A stretch of 64,000 bases of DNA from Hydrogenophilales bacterium (lineage in GTDB: Bacteria; Pseudomonadota; Gammaproteobacteria; Burkholderiales; Thiobacillaceae). The notes below the pieces were generated by a model. It had not been told where the DNA came from and made no database searches. It worked only from the letters and a program-made list of their open reading frames with translations. This document shows positions 1 through 8,594 of this stretch, one piece after another; the stretch's first letter is position 1; every line of letters starts with the position of its first letter. The stretch covers positions 1 to 64,000 of the forward strand of contig JAHFRD010000005.1 in the NCBI GenBank assembly GCA_023258975.1, written 5' to 3'. The position numbers and the translations under genes are program-made.

Positions 1-1062
1 GCTATTCAATGCCGCTATTATCTCAGGACGCACCGCCATCTTCACCTATTGGGTGCGGAGAAATTCGCCCGCAGCCCGCGCCAGTGCTGGGATTCGGCGG
101 AAGGGGTCACGGATTCAGGAGTGGGCAACCGCGAGTTGCGCTACAACGGCTGTGGTCAGGCGCTCACCTATCGCAACCAGGGCGCCTATGGCTACACCCT
201 GGCCACCCATGCGGAGAAATACTTGGTCGATCCCGCTTTGCGCTATTACCCGGTGGACTGGAGCGATTCGACGATAACTTCACCGACGGAGCCGTATGAC
301 AAATCGGTGACGGTGCTGCGGTCTGCTATTGCATCAGTCGGCGCGATGATTATCACGCCGGGACCAGCCGGGAATGAATTGGTCAATATCTCGGATGTAT
401 CGGGAATTACTTATTTAGCGCCTGTGGTTCAGAGTGGAAGCGCTAATAGCGAAAAATCATGGATGCAATGGAGTTCCACGCCATACGGGGACCAATATTT
501 GGTGGGTTACAGAATATGGTGCGAAGACAACATTGGTAAGATCAGAGTCCGCGCCGGTATTATGAACGAGAGTTACTATATTCCGTCGGTTGCGAACTAC
601 CCAAGATATGCCGAATTTACCCCGGGTGTTAGCTCTACATCCGAATCAGTTACATGGGCCGATCAACGCAATTACGAGTTAGGCCCTTTAGCAATACAAG
701 TGAATTATGATGGCGGCCATATATTTAACTTAATACAGTCGCCGAACAATCATACTGGATACTACGGTGGACAAGGGAGTGCAATAGGCGGCATTATAAA
801 TTACGATGCCTATTTATACAGGAACATCATTCCCGTGCTATCCATCATTGATGGCAGATACTGCAATTCCGGAGAAACATTCACGACACAAGGAGGCGGG
901 TCGTTCTGTTACGATAACTCAAGACCCTATCCTTCTCCCATATACGGCTACGGCTGTAATAAGGGTTACAGTGCATACTCTTATACGGAGTATTGTTATA
1001 CGGAATGCGGCTACGCCAGTTATTGCGCGCGTCCTGTATTGAACGAAATAATTAACTGGTAA
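1..1062 (+). CDS. Hypothetical protein, 5' end cut by the window; Tyr/Cys-rich C-terminus
   Basis: The frame is open from base 1, so the true start is probably left of the window; the first internal start is TTG at 49. I do not recognise the family. The first ~280 bases are GC-rich with ordinary codon use, but from about 290 to the stop the gene becomes clearly AT-richer, as if a different 3' segment had been joined in frame. The last ~50 residues are rich in Tyr, Cys and Gly. A conserved head joined to a foreign tail is typical of pilus-tip adhesins such as PilV, which would suit the type IV pilus of this element class, but no prepilin motif is visible here. Function unknown. Confidence 0.5.
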   Translation, partial: AIQCRYYLRTHRHLHLLGAEKFARSPRQCWDSAEGVTDSGVGNRELRYNGCGQALTYRNQGAYGYTLATHAEKYLVDPALRYYPVDWSDSTITSPTEPYDKSVTVLRSAIASVGAMIITPGPAGNELVNISDVSGITYLAPVVQSGSANSEKSWMQWSSTPYGDQYLVGYRIWCEDNIGKIRVRAGIMNESYYIPSVANYPRYAEFTPGVSSTSESVTWADQRNYELGPLAIQVNYDGGHIFNLIQSPNNHTGYYGGQGSAIGGIINYDAYLYRNIIPVLSIIDGRYCNSGETFTTQGGGSFCYDNSRPYPSPIYGYGCNKGYSAYSYTEYCYTECGYASYCARPVLNEIINW

Positions 1063-1078
1063 TTCACCGGCCCAAAAG

Positions 1079-1693
1079 ATGAACCGCTTTCATGCCCTCC
1101 TCGGTCTTGCTAAAACACAGGCGAATCATGCAACTGAGGCTTGCCACTCCGCTCACCACAAACCCGTCTGTTCCTCGGTGATCCGCATGCTCCACCGGCT
1201 TGGCATGACCGGGCGGGTGGAGGTTCAGCCATTCGGCGCGCCTAATCTGCCACCCTCGTTGTTCATCACGGTCAATAAGGCTGTGGTGAAGCTGTCCCAG
1301 GCGGCGATGGCTATGCTGTCCCGAGAAATCATTGCGCATGCGGCGGGCAAGTACCAGACCGAGATCCACGGCGTGTATTGGCGCATCGAGGCGGATTTCG
1401 AGACCCCGGATGATTTCGATCTGGAAGGGGATGTATTCGGCCCCACGACCGTTGGTTATCTGGTCGAGGAAACAGTGGAACTGCATCAGCGTGTCGAGGC
1501 ACAGGCCAACAACCTGGAGCAGACGATCCAGGCGTTGAATGCGGACATCGCCAGCGGCCTGGATGTCCGGGCCAAGGCCATCTCCCAGCAGGTTTTAGAC
1601 AAAACCGCCAGGCGTCGCGATGAACGGCGCTTGGCGGAACGATCTGCAACAACCACACGAGAAGTAACTAAGGCCGCGCCGTCGCCAGATTAA
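1079..1693 (+). CDS. Hypothetical 204-residue protein with C-terminal helical region
   Basis: ATG start 16 bases after the preceding stop, same strand, so probably co-transcribed. The N-terminal half is mixed alpha/beta in composition; residues ~130-185 are rich in Glu, Gln, Ala, Arg and Leu and look like a coiled coil. No family recognised. Its 3' end overlaps the 3' end of the convergent TraB-like gene by 26 bases. The plus frame was preferred over the antisense frame because its residue composition is ordinary and it continues the strand of its neighbour. Confidence 0.5.
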   Translation: MNRFHALLGLAKTQANHATEACHSAHHKPVCSSVIRMLHRLGMTGRVEVQPFGAPNLPPSLFITVNKAVVKLSQAAMAMLSREIIAHAAGKYQTEIHGVYWRIEADFETPDDFDLEGDVFGPTTVGYLVEETVELHQRVEAQANNLEQTIQALNADIASGLDVRAKAISQQVLDKTARRRDERRLAERSATTTREVTKAAPSPD

Positions 1694-2864
1694 CCGCCCG
1701 CACCAGAGGCCGCCCGAACAGCCGGGTCTGGTTCTCGATGGAGCGTCGCTGTATCCAGACGGCCGCCAGGTCGGCCGCGAACCAGTTGTTCGCCAAGCTG
1801 ACGATGAGTTGCGGCCTGTCCAGGCTGGCCAGCAGCAGCGGATAAACGAGGTAATCCTCGTAGCAGATCGAGGCGGCTACAGTGATGCCGTGCAGCTGGG
1901 CCGTCCCTCGGCCCAGGAAATCCGGCACGCCGCTTTCCGCCTGTCCAGGCCGCCATACGCCGACAGGCATGGGGACGCGGCCGTGCAGCGTGCCGGTGGT
2001 GGTGCCCAGGATCACAGCACCGTCGATGAATCGCTCTCCACCAGCCGGCAGATCGGCACCAAGAATGAGGGTGGCATTCGCCTTTCGCGCCATCGCTTCG
2101 GTATCACGCCACCAGAATTGCGTGCCGGCACGCCAGAGGCCGGCGACTTCCTCGGGCAGCACGATGACCTTGGCGCCGTCGCGCAGTCTGGATTCGACTT
2201 CGTGCATCAATGCCTGATGGCGTTGGAAGGCGGCAGGCCGGCCTTTCGGGTACGCGCCAACCGCCGTGTCGATGCCCGTCCAGCCCAAGGGGATGCGAGG
2301 CGGTATATGCCAGGCATTGAGCGCCAGGCTGCCTGTGATGGCGATCGACGACAGCGCGATGCCCGCTCTCCAGGGGTGTCGGGCACGGACACTACCCGCC
2401 ATCGCCGCGAGCAGCGCCAGGGTCAGGCCGAGACCGGCCCAGCCGGTACCCGGAAACGCTTCGCCGGCGAGCAAAAGCGGCGAGAGCCAACCAAGGATGC
2501 CGAGAGGGGGGAGGGCGGATACCGCCAGCGCGCCGGCCGCGCCGATAAATGCCTGGCGCGGCGAAGCGCCGCCGCGCCAGAGGATGGCCCAGGGCGTGGC
2601 CAGGATGGCGGCATGGAGCAGCCAGATAGCTACCCCCCAGCCTGGCCAGCTTTCCGGGAAAAAGACGGGATAGATGGCGGGAACGTCTCTGGCGCCGGCC
2701 AGGTAGTAGCCCAGCCAGGCCAGGAACGCCGCCGGCCTCGATCGCGATGCGGCCCAGAGCGCAGGCATAAGCAGCACCCACCATTGCGTTGCTTCGGGAT
2801 GCCAGGCCAGGTATCCCAATGTGGCGCCGGCGGCGAGCCAGAGCGGGAATTTTGCCAATGCCAC
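1668..2864 (-). CDS. traB: TraB-like carbon-nitrogen hydrolase, conjugation-associated
   Basis: 398 residues. The first ~190 are hydrophobic with several predicted membrane segments; the rest is a nitrilase-fold domain with the acidic motif LPEE and a nucleophile-like Cys in ASICYED. This is the layout of apolipoprotein N-acyltransferase and of the TraB proteins of conjugative plasmids; the ~400-residue length and the mobile-element context favour TraB. Known family members sit in the inner membrane; the substrate of TraB is not established. The start is GTG, sharing its first base with the stop of the upstream SprT-like gene (TAGTG), which suggests translational coupling. An ordinary chromosomal lnt is less likely because that protein is usually over 480 residues. 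Confidence 0.7.
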   Translation of the reverse strand: MALAKFPLWLAAGATLGYLAWHPEATQWWVLLMPALWAASRSRPAAFLAWLGYYLAGARDVPAIYPVFFPESWPGWGVAIWLLHAAILATPWAILWRGGASPRQAFIGAAGALAVSALPPLGILGWLSPLLLAGEAFPGTGWAGLGLTLALLAAMAGSVRARHPWRAGIALSSIAITGSLALNAWHIPPRIPLGWTGIDTAVGAYPKGRPAAFQRHQALMHEVESRLRDGAKVIVLPEEVAGLWRAGTQFWWRDTEAMARKANATLILGADLPAGGERFIDGAVILGTTTGTLHGRVPMPVGVWRPGQAESGVPDFLGRGTAQLHGITVAASICYEDYLVYPLLLASLDRPQLIVSLANNWFAADLAAVWIQRRSIENQTRLFGRPLVRAVNLATARP

Positions 2865-3625
2865 TACTCAAGCCCCTCGGAGAACGGCACGTTGCATTCG
2901 CCACAGACGAGCTTGAGCTTGGGCTTGCCCCAGGCGTTGGCGGCGCATCCAGGACAGGTGTACTTGATCCGATTGCTGCGGTTGCCCGTCCGTTCCATGA
3001 AAAGCTCCGGCAGGGCATGGGCCGGAGGACGGGCGGCGTGGCCACCAGAAGCGGAAGGCGGTGCCGGCCGATGGGCGGGGGTGCTGGATAGCCCAGGCCA
3101 TTCTTCCGCCGGCGCCGCCGGCAGCGGGGCAGGGTAGCGGTCATACCAGGTGATCGCCCACCCATTGCCTCTCAATTCGTTGGTTGCCTGCTCGAACCGG
3201 CCGCCGGCAATCACGTAGTCCGCCATCTTCTGGCCGACTCGCCTGCCACCTGACGCACCTGTACTGGAGGGCATGAGGCCGAGAGACTCCATTTTGTCGG
3301 CCCATTCCCGGTTGTGATAACAGGACCGGCTCGGCGTGCCGAAGTGGAACTGCCACAGGTGGACCATCTCATGCACGAGGGTCTGGAGAACTTCCAGAAG
3401 GTCTTTCACGGAGGCGAAGTACTCCGGGTTGATGGCGATCTCATCGGTCTTGGTGCCATCGAGCCGGCCGAAGCGTTCCCTTGAGAAATACCCGAAGGTC
3501 CGCTTCTGCCGTTGTAGCGTGAACAAACAGGGCGGCAACCGGCCCTCGAACAAGGCCTGGTTGTAGAAGTCGTAGGCCTGCTGAAGTTCGGAGTAGGCCT
3601 GGTCGGTGGGGGTTGCACGCGGCAT
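2864..3625 (-). CDS. SprT-like zinc metalloprotease-domain protein
   Basis: About 253 residues from the ATG giving MPRATPTDQ; an upstream in-frame ATG at 3661 would add 12 residues and cannot be excluded. The zinc-protease motif HEMVHLWQ is in the first half, and a C-terminal zinc ribbon is visible as CPGC...CGEC. SprT-like domains occur in proteases acting on DNA-protein crosslinks (SPRTN, Wss1) and are frequent on conjugative elements, where the role is unknown. The gene is coupled to the downstream TraB-like gene by a one-base overlap and is divergent from the DUF5131 gene. Confidence 0.75.
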   Translation of the reverse strand: MPRATPTDQAYSELQQAYDFYNQALFEGRLPPCLFTLQRQKRTFGYFSRERFGRLDGTKTDEIAINPEYFASVKDLLEVLQTLVHEMVHLWQFHFGTPSRSCYHNREWADKMESLGLMPSSTGASGGRRVGQKMADYVIAGGRFEQATNELRGNGWAITWYDRYPAPLPAAPAEEWPGLSSTPAHRPAPPSASGGHAARPPAHALPELFMERTGNRSNRIKYTCPGCAANAWGKPKLKLVCGECNVPFSEGLE

Positions 3626-3626
3626 T

Positions 3627-3646
3627 TGTGTATTGTGCATTACACA
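3627..3646. promoter_or_regulatory. Inverted repeat between divergent SprT-like and DUF5131 genes
   Basis: TGTGTA at 3627-3632 and TACACA at 3641-3646 form a six-base inverted repeat with an 8-base spacer in the short divergent gap. The position fits an operator or bidirectional promoter element. No consensus promoter is obvious. Confidence 0.35.
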
Positions 3647-3707
3647 TTCAAAAGTTACCATGCCATCGTGTCATCACCGGCCGTCGGCCTGTCAGAATGG
3701 AGGTTCT

Positions 3708-4448
3708 ATGAGCGCAACTTCAAAGATCGAATGGACCGAGAAGACCTGGAACCCGGTGACGGGCTGCGACAAGGTCTCGCCCGGGTGCAAGCACTGCTAT
3801 GCAGAAGTCATGTCCCGCCGGCTGACGGCTATGGGCGCGACTGGCTACGAGAATGGCTTTGCCCTGACCCTGCATCCCGAGCGCCTGCTTCAGCCGACCA
3901 CGATCCGCCGGCCCACCGTGTTCTTCGTGAACTCGATGTCCGACCTGTTCCACGAGGCTGTGCCAGACTCCTTCATCGACCAGGTGATGGAAACCATCCG
4001 CGCCACGCCACAGCATACCTACCAGATGCTTACAAAGCGGGCGGAGCGGCTGCCGGAGTACTTTGCTACGCGTGACTGCCCTCCAAATATCTGGCTTGGG
4101 GTGAGCGTTGAGGATCGGCAATATGGACTGCCTCGAATTGCTCACCTCCGCCTGGTCGACGCCCGTGTTCGTTTCCTATCGGTTGAACCCTTGCTGGAAG
4201 ATCTTGGGAAAATGGATTTGACAGGTATTCACTGGGTAATCGTAGGCGGCGAGTCAGGCCACAAAGCCCGGCCGATGCAACCGGAATGGGTGGAAAACGT
4301 GCAAATCCAGGCCGAGACCTATGGCTCAGCCTTCTTCTTCAAGCAGTGGGGAGGGTGGGGCGCCGATGGTGTGAGGCGGCACAAGAAGGCGAATGGGCGC
4401 TTGTTTCAGGGGCGTACCTGGGATGGTTATCCGGCGGCGATTGTGTAG
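3708..4448 (+). CDS. DUF5131 (phage Gp37/Gp68-like) protein
   Basis: 246 residues. The ATG at 3708 is preceded by a Shine-Dalgarno ATGGAGG at 3697-3703; the longer frame upstream has no ribosome site. The N-terminus has the family hallmark IEWTEKTWNPVTGC followed by a cysteine cluster (GC, then GCKHCYA) that resembles a radical-SAM Cys motif. The family is widespread in phages and mobile elements and its activity is not established to my knowledge. It is the only plus-strand gene in a leftward block. Confidence 0.8.
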   Translation: MSATSKIEWTEKTWNPVTGCDKVSPGCKHCYAEVMSRRLTAMGATGYENGFALTLHPERLLQPTTIRRPTVFFVNSMSDLFHEAVPDSFIDQVMETIRATPQHTYQMLTKRAERLPEYFATRDCPPNIWLGVSVEDRQYGLPRIAHLRLVDARVRFLSVEPLLEDLGKMDLTGIHWVIVGGESGHKARPMQPEWVENVQIQAETYGSAFFFKQWGGWGADGVRRHKKANGRLFQGRTWDGYPAAIV

Positions 4449-4479
4449 TGAGAAGCTACCCGAGGTGGCGTGCTGGTGT

Positions 4480-5373
4480 TCAAGCCGCCAGTGCAAGCTT
4501 GTTCGGATCTGGGATAAGTGGGACATGGGTTTCTCTAAATGCGTTCGGCACCCGCAACGATGGGCCCAAAATCATCAGTTCGGTACCCACCCGTTTCAGT
4601 TGCGCCGTATAACTCAGGCTGTACTGGTTTATTCGATTATCGACGTAGAGTTGGCGTATTTCAGGCGCATCGTCATAGGTCACCATCCAATGTTTTCCGA
4701 GAGACTGGACTGCCTGCGCGAGGCGTTCATGATCGCCGGGCCGATAGAAATTCATGTAGAGCTCGGGGCCACGTGTGAAGTAGGGTGGGTCGAGGTTTAC
4801 CAGCAGGCGTGTCCCCGAATTGGGTACAACCTCGCCGAGAAATGCTATGGCATCGAGGCAGGTCAGGTTGACCTGCGACCGATACGATGCGATGCGGCGG
4901 ATTTTTCGTATCAAATCCTTTTTGTTGAATCGACAGTCGAGGGGGTAGGGGCTGGCTTGGCTATACCCTCCAATCACTCCCCCTTTAAGGATTCCCGAGC
5001 GATTGGTCCGATTTAGGAAAAATGTGGCAAATCCCCGTTTGAGCGTACTCACCGCAGCGTCGCCTGCGAGAAGTTGGCGTTGTTCATGCCACGCATCCAT
5101 GGTGACGGCTGTGCTCTCTATTAGTTCACACAGCTCGCTCGTGTGATGAAGCACTGAATACCAGAAGGCGTGGATCGCCGGGTCGATGTCATTGATATGA
5201 ATTCGATCGACGTACCCTTGCAACAACAGGCTCAAGGCAAGGCCGGCGCCACCGGCGAAAGGCTCCGCGTATTCCCCATAAAGCAGATCATTTTCACGCA
5301 GTAGCTCAACGACAAATGGCAGCAATTGGCTCTTGCCACCAGGATAACGGAGGGGGGTGTCTGTAACGGGCAT
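4480..5373 (-). CDS. D12-class (Dam-like) DNA adenine N6-methyltransferase
   Basis: 297 residues. The N-terminus has the Dam-family opening LRYPGGKSQLL, then the SAM-binding motif EPFAGGAGLAL and the catalytic motif LDPPYF. Class alpha enzymes of this type methylate adenine in short sites such as GATC. It lies 38 bases downstream of the ParB-like gene on the same strand and probably shares its promoter. No restriction enzyme of a known family is next to it, so it is an orphan methylase or works with the ParB-like partner. Base composition is lower in GC than the surrounding backbone. Confidence 0.85.
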   Translation of the reverse strand: MPVTDTPLRYPGGKSQLLPFVVELLRENDLLYGEYAEPFAGGAGLALSLLLQGYVDRIHINDIDPAIHAFWYSVLHHTSELCELIESTAVTMDAWHEQRQLLAGDAAVSTLKRGFATFFLNRTNRSGILKGGVIGGYSQASPYPLDCRFNKKDLIRKIRRIASYRSQVNLTCLDAIAFLGEVVPNSGTRLLVNLDPPYFTRGPELYMNFYRPGDHERLAQAVQSLGKHWMVTYDDAPEIRQLYVDNRINQYSLSYTAQLKRVGTELMILGPSLRVPNAFRETHVPLIPDPNKLALAA

Positions 5374-5411
5374 GGTCGAATGCTAGCGAACCCCTCCCGG
5401 TTTGGCCAGCC

Positions 5412-6725
5412 CTATTTCAGTTGACCCAGGATCGTCTTCATCACGGGTTCAATCGAGTCCCACAGTCGGATCGCATGGGTATGAGTCGGCACGGCACCAC
5501 CGTGTATGAAATGACCGATCGTGTCGGGGGAATAGCGGCTGTCTTTGTCAGAAGACATGGTGCGCAGCACCTTCAAATCACGATCCGTCATCCCGACCGC
5601 GTCCAGGGCTTTGGCAACTCGATCAAGCTTGACGTGAAGCTCACCTGGCACCGAATGGCCTTGCTGACGGAGGTACAACGTCGCCGCCTGCTCGATTACC
5701 GCTCGCAACAGATAGGTTGCCGCGAAAGAAAAGGTCTCAGCCTCCAGGGTGCGGAGTTCGTCGTAGAGCCTTTTCAGAACTTTGTCGCTGATGTGGGCCG
5801 TAAAGGTCTTAGGGATGACATGCTTGCGGTCGTCTGGGTTACGATTATTCCGCGACGTTTTAGCCGGCTTTACCGTGGTCGGACGGGGGCCTATGGAAAT
5901 GTCGAAGAGTGGGAGACCTCGGGTGAGAGGGGCTATGCCTTCAGCGCGAAGTTTTTCCGCATAAGCCTTGCGTTGGTCCGCATTGGTTCTTGAGTTCACT
6001 CCGGAGTCCCGGTCCAGGGTATCGGACAAAAAACGCTTGATGGCCCGATCAAACTCGTCTTCAGGCACAGAAATACTGAGGGTTCTGTTGTCTTCCAGAC
6101 CCAGTGCGGCCCGAAAGACGGGATTGGTCAGGTAGCGTGTCAGGGTGGTTAAGCTGACCGCGCTGATCTGGTCAGATTCCAAAAACGCCTTCTTGGCAGC
6201 ATATTCCTTGAGCAAGAGGGATTGAATATCAGGGTTTCGCCTATCCGAGCCCTGAGTATTGAAACGGGCTTTCTGCCCTGGGTTCCATGGCTTGGTGCCG
6301 ATACCGCCTTGCTCGCCTTCATGCCGAAGTGAAATCCAGGGCCTCGCTGTAGTCTTGTCACTAAAGATGACCACTTCCAGGGTATGCGGAACGGTGACCA
6401 TCTTGTCCGCCAGCCCCTGGAAGTAACTTCTGTCTGCTGCGTGCCTGGCCTTGTCAGGATCAGATAGCAGCTTCAAGGCGCATATTCTGCGATTTCCTTC
6501 GACCGCAACGAAGGCGCCAGGCACCTTCGGGTGGGCCACAACGGCAATCCGCTCCAGAGGACTCAGGCTCTTTGATTCCGCGATATGTCGGGCGATGGCT
6601 TTAATATTTTCCCGCTTCAGCAAGTGGCCGATGATCTCGTGCTCGCTGTCGATAGGGTCATGCCTCGGGTTGTCATTGTCGAGGTAGATGCGATCCAACC
6701 CAACTTGTTTTATCTCATGGCTCAT
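5412..6725 (-). CDS. ParB/Srx-domain protein with long C-terminal region
   Basis: 437 residues. The N-terminal ~120 form a ParB-like domain with VEGNRRICALKLL, the usual nucleotide-binding box of the fold. The middle is basic; the C-terminal ~130 residues are helical and not recognised. It is not the partition ParB of this element, which is at 23949-25706. It heads a two-gene unit with the adenine methylase downstream. ParB-fold proteins in such pairs may act as CTPases or nucleases; I cannot tell which. GC content is lower than in neighbouring genes, indicating cargo. A 13-codon ORF (ATG at 6761, MGKLSQDYNGGLS) ends overlapping this ATG and may couple translation. Confidence 0.65.
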   Translation of the reverse strand: MSHEIKQVGLDRIYLDNDNPRHDPIDSEHEIIGHLLKRENIKAIARHIAESKSLSPLERIAVVAHPKVPGAFVAVEGNRRICALKLLSDPDKARHAADRSYFQGLADKMVTVPHTLEVVIFSDKTTARPWISLRHEGEQGGIGTKPWNPGQKARFNTQGSDRRNPDIQSLLLKEYAAKKAFLESDQISAVSLTTLTRYLTNPVFRAALGLEDNRTLSISVPEDEFDRAIKRFLSDTLDRDSGVNSRTNADQRKAYAEKLRAEGIAPLTRGLPLFDISIGPRPTTVKPAKTSRNNRNPDDRKHVIPKTFTAHISDKVLKRLYDELRTLEAETFSFAATYLLRAVIEQAATLYLRQQGHSVPGELHVKLDRVAKALDAVGMTDRDLKVLRTMSSDKDSRYSPDTIGHFIHGGAVPTHTHAIRLWDSIEPVMKTILGQLK

Positions 6726-6805
6726 GACAGTCCTCCGTTGTAATCCTGGCTCAACTTGCCCATTACCGCTCCCTTCATTGTTTGTCTTGACTAATTTAGG
6801 CCACG

Positions 6806-6836
6806 ATTATCTATTCGGGATGGATTACAGTGTCAA
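6806..6836 (-). promoter_or_regulatory. Sigma70-like promoter for the ParB-like/methylase pair
   Basis: Reading leftward, TTGACA (complement of 6831-6836) is a perfect -35 box. Candidate -10 boxes are TAGATA with 17-base spacing (6808-6813) or GATAAT with 19-base spacing (6806-6811). It faces the ParB-like gene starting at 6725. Confidence 0.55.
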
Positions 6837-6855
6837 CACTAGGTGTAGTGCTCTT

Positions 6856-7434
6856 TCACGACCTCCCAGGACTCCGATCCGGCTTCACCCTCCCCACGTT
6901 CCGGTAGAGCGTCGTCTTCGACACCCCGAAGGCTTTGGCCACCGAGATTACCGTCATGTCCGGATCCTTGAGCATGATCCTCGCCGCCTCGATCTTCTCT
7001 GGCGTCATCGCAGGTGGACGGCCGCCTTTCCGGCCTCTTGCCCTGGCCACCTCCAGGCCAGCCCGGGTGCGCTCGCGGATCAATTCCCTCTCCATCTCCG
7101 CGAAGGCCGACATGAGCGTGAAAAACATCCTGCCGGCGGCGCTGGTGGTATCGATGTGGTCGGTCAGGCTTTTCAGGCCGACCTTCCGTGCCTCAAGGTC
7201 GCTGGCGAATTCGAGCATGCCGCGTGTGGTGCGGCCGAGGCGGTCGAGTTTCCAGACCACCAGGACGTCGCCGGCGCGCAGGTGGGAAAGTGCTTCCTTG
7301 AGGCCGGTGCGATCCATGCGACCGCCGCTGGCTGTGTCGGTGAACAACTTTTCGCAGCCGGCGGCTTCAAGTGCCTTGACCTGGGGTTCCGGGGTCTGGT
7401 CAGCAGTGGAGACGCGGGCGTAGCCGATGAGCAT
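6856..7434 (-). CDS. Serine recombinase (resolvase/invertase family)
   Basis: 192 residues, the normal length for small resolvases and invertases. The catalytic serine is in YARVSTADQ (Ser9); the partner motif LDRLGRTTRGMLEF and the ERELIRERTRAGL helix follow, and a C-terminal helix-turn-helix is seen at VAKAFGVSKTTLYRN. It performs site-specific recombination through a 5'-phosphoserine intermediate. It lies 20 bases downstream of kfrA on the same strand, typical of plasmid stability regions where it resolves multimers. An invertase role cannot be excluded. Confidence 0.9.
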   Translation of the reverse strand: MLIGYARVSTADQTPEPQVKALEAAGCEKLFTDTASGGRMDRTGLKEALSHLRAGDVLVVWKLDRLGRTTRGMLEFASDLEARKVGLKSLTDHIDTTSAAGRMFFTLMSAFAEMERELIRERTRAGLEVARARGRKGGRPPAMTPEKIEAARIMLKDPDMTVISVAKAFGVSKTTLYRNVGRVKPDRSPGRS

Positions 7435-7453
7435 GGTGAGTCCCTATGTTGGT

Positions 7454-8413
7454 TTATTTCTTGGGCTTGGTCGCATCGCCCTGTTTCTGCCCAAGCATGG
7501 CCATCAATTCCGCATTCTGCCGCTCAACGGCTTGCATCTGGCCCGTGAGCCGCGCTAATTCCTCGCGCGCCTGACCAGCAAGATTTCGAGCCTCGTCGCG
7601 GTCAGCCTCGACCTTCGTCATGCGCTCGGCCACACGGTGAGTTTCCTGGGCGGCGGTCTCGCGCTGCTCCTGATGCGCCTGCTCGGCGACCACGGCCTTG
7701 GCTTTCACCATCGTCAGTTCGGCGCGAGTTTGGTCATGTTCCGCGACCGCTTCCTGGTTAGCTTGCCTTTGCCCATCCAACTCGGCGCGCAACTGCTCTG
7801 TCTCCTGCTGGTGACGGGTGCGCTCAGCCTCGATAGTGGTGTTCATCCGGGCAAGCTCTGCGGCGTGCTGTTCGCTGGCCATCTTCGTGGCCTGTTCGGC
7901 AGCCACAAGACGCTCGCGTAATTTTGCCACCTCAACGGCTTGGGCCTGGTTGGTGGCTTGAACCTCGGTCATCCGTTGTTCCAGTCCTGCGGATTCTGCC
8001 TTCGATTCGTCCAACCTGGTTTCCAAGTCATCGACCGTTTGCGATGCATCGACCAGTTCTCGCTCGGCCTGCTCGCGTTGCTCGCCGGCGGCGCGCACGA
8101 TTTCGGCAACACGGCGCTCGGCTGCTTTCACCGCTTTGTCATTTAGTTCGATCGCCAATTTGGCAATCCGCTCGGTCAATTCCTTGCTCACGGTGCCGAC
8201 CTCCTCAGCCACCTCTACCGGCAACTCCGCCACAGGCTCCGCTTGCGTCGCAGATTTGCTGTTGATGTGTTCATCCCAGACCTGTTTGAGGCGGTTCGGG
8301 TTGCCGCCACCGATCTTCTGGCGCAGGGCAAAGCCCGTGACGTTGCGGCCAGCAGCTTGCAGCGCTTCGCCGGCGGCGATGATCTCTTCAGAGGCAAATT
8401 CAGCGGGGCGCAT
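7454..8413 (-). CDS. kfrA: KfrA-like DNA-binding coiled-coil protein
   Basis: 319 residues from the ATG giving MRPAEFASEE, chosen because AGGAG lies at 8421-8425; an upstream in-frame start would pass through the promoter. Residues 1-60 match the KfrA N-terminal DNA-binding domain; the rest is one long alanine/glutamate-rich coiled coil. KfrA of IncP plasmids is an autoregulator involved in stable maintenance and forms extended filaments. The upstream AT-rich direct repeats fit an autoregulatory operator. It probably forms an operon with the serine recombinase downstream. Confidence 0.85.
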   Translation of the reverse strand: MRPAEFASEEIIAAGEALQAAGRNVTGFALRQKIGGGNPNRLKQVWDEHINSKSATQAEPVAELPVEVAEEVGTVSKELTERIAKLAIELNDKAVKAAERRVAEIVRAAGEQREQAERELVDASQTVDDLETRLDESKAESAGLEQRMTEVQATNQAQAVEVAKLRERLVAAEQATKMASEQHAAELARMNTTIEAERTRHQQETEQLRAELDGQRQANQEAVAEHDQTRAELTMVKAKAVVAEQAHQEQRETAAQETHRVAERMTKVEADRDEARNLAGQAREELARLTGQMQAVERQNAELMAMLGQKQGDATKPKK

Positions 8414-8441
8414 GGCGACTCTCCTATGGGTTGATGCCCCT

Positions 8442-8495
8442 ATTATAGAACAAACTAACAAATAAACAAACATACAAACTAATAAATTAATTGAT
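8442..8495 (-). promoter_or_regulatory. kfrA promoter with AT-rich direct repeats (probable KfrA operator)
   Basis: A perfect -10 box TATAAT lies on the minus strand (complement of 8442-8447), with TTGTTT as a -35 candidate at 8464-8469. Overlapping it are direct repeats: CAAACTAA at 8451-8458 and again at 8475-8482, 24 bases apart, with related ACAAAT/AACAAA words between. The tract is sharply AT-rich against the background. Confidence 0.6.
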
Positions 8496-8572
8496 TAGCG
8501 CTTCGGCGTCGCAACCCGGGTCTCAAGCACCCGCACCGCATCTTCGATGGTCTGCCTCAGCCTGGGGTCGCC
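8495..8572 (-). pseudogene. Orphan C-terminal gene fragment
   Basis: A 25-residue tail (DPRLRQTIEDAVRVLETRV...) ends in TAA at 8495-8497 directly upstream of the kfrA operator. The frame is closed just upstream by TGA and no start codon precedes it. Its helical, protein-like composition suggests the end of a gene whose body was lost, possibly when the ParE/RHH pair arrived. Confidence 0.3.
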
Positions 8573-8594
8573 TCAGAAAACGGAACAGTTGCAG

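Noticed and set aside
1809-3137. A 442-codon plus-strand frame opposite traB and the SprT-like gene
   Set aside because: Antisense to two genes with clear catalytic motifs; no ribosome site and abnormal composition.
8451-8490. Short AT-rich repeats considered as a CRISPR or attachment site
   Set aside because: Unit length and spacing (8-base words, 24-base period) and position over the kfrA promoter fit operator sites, not CRISPR repeats.
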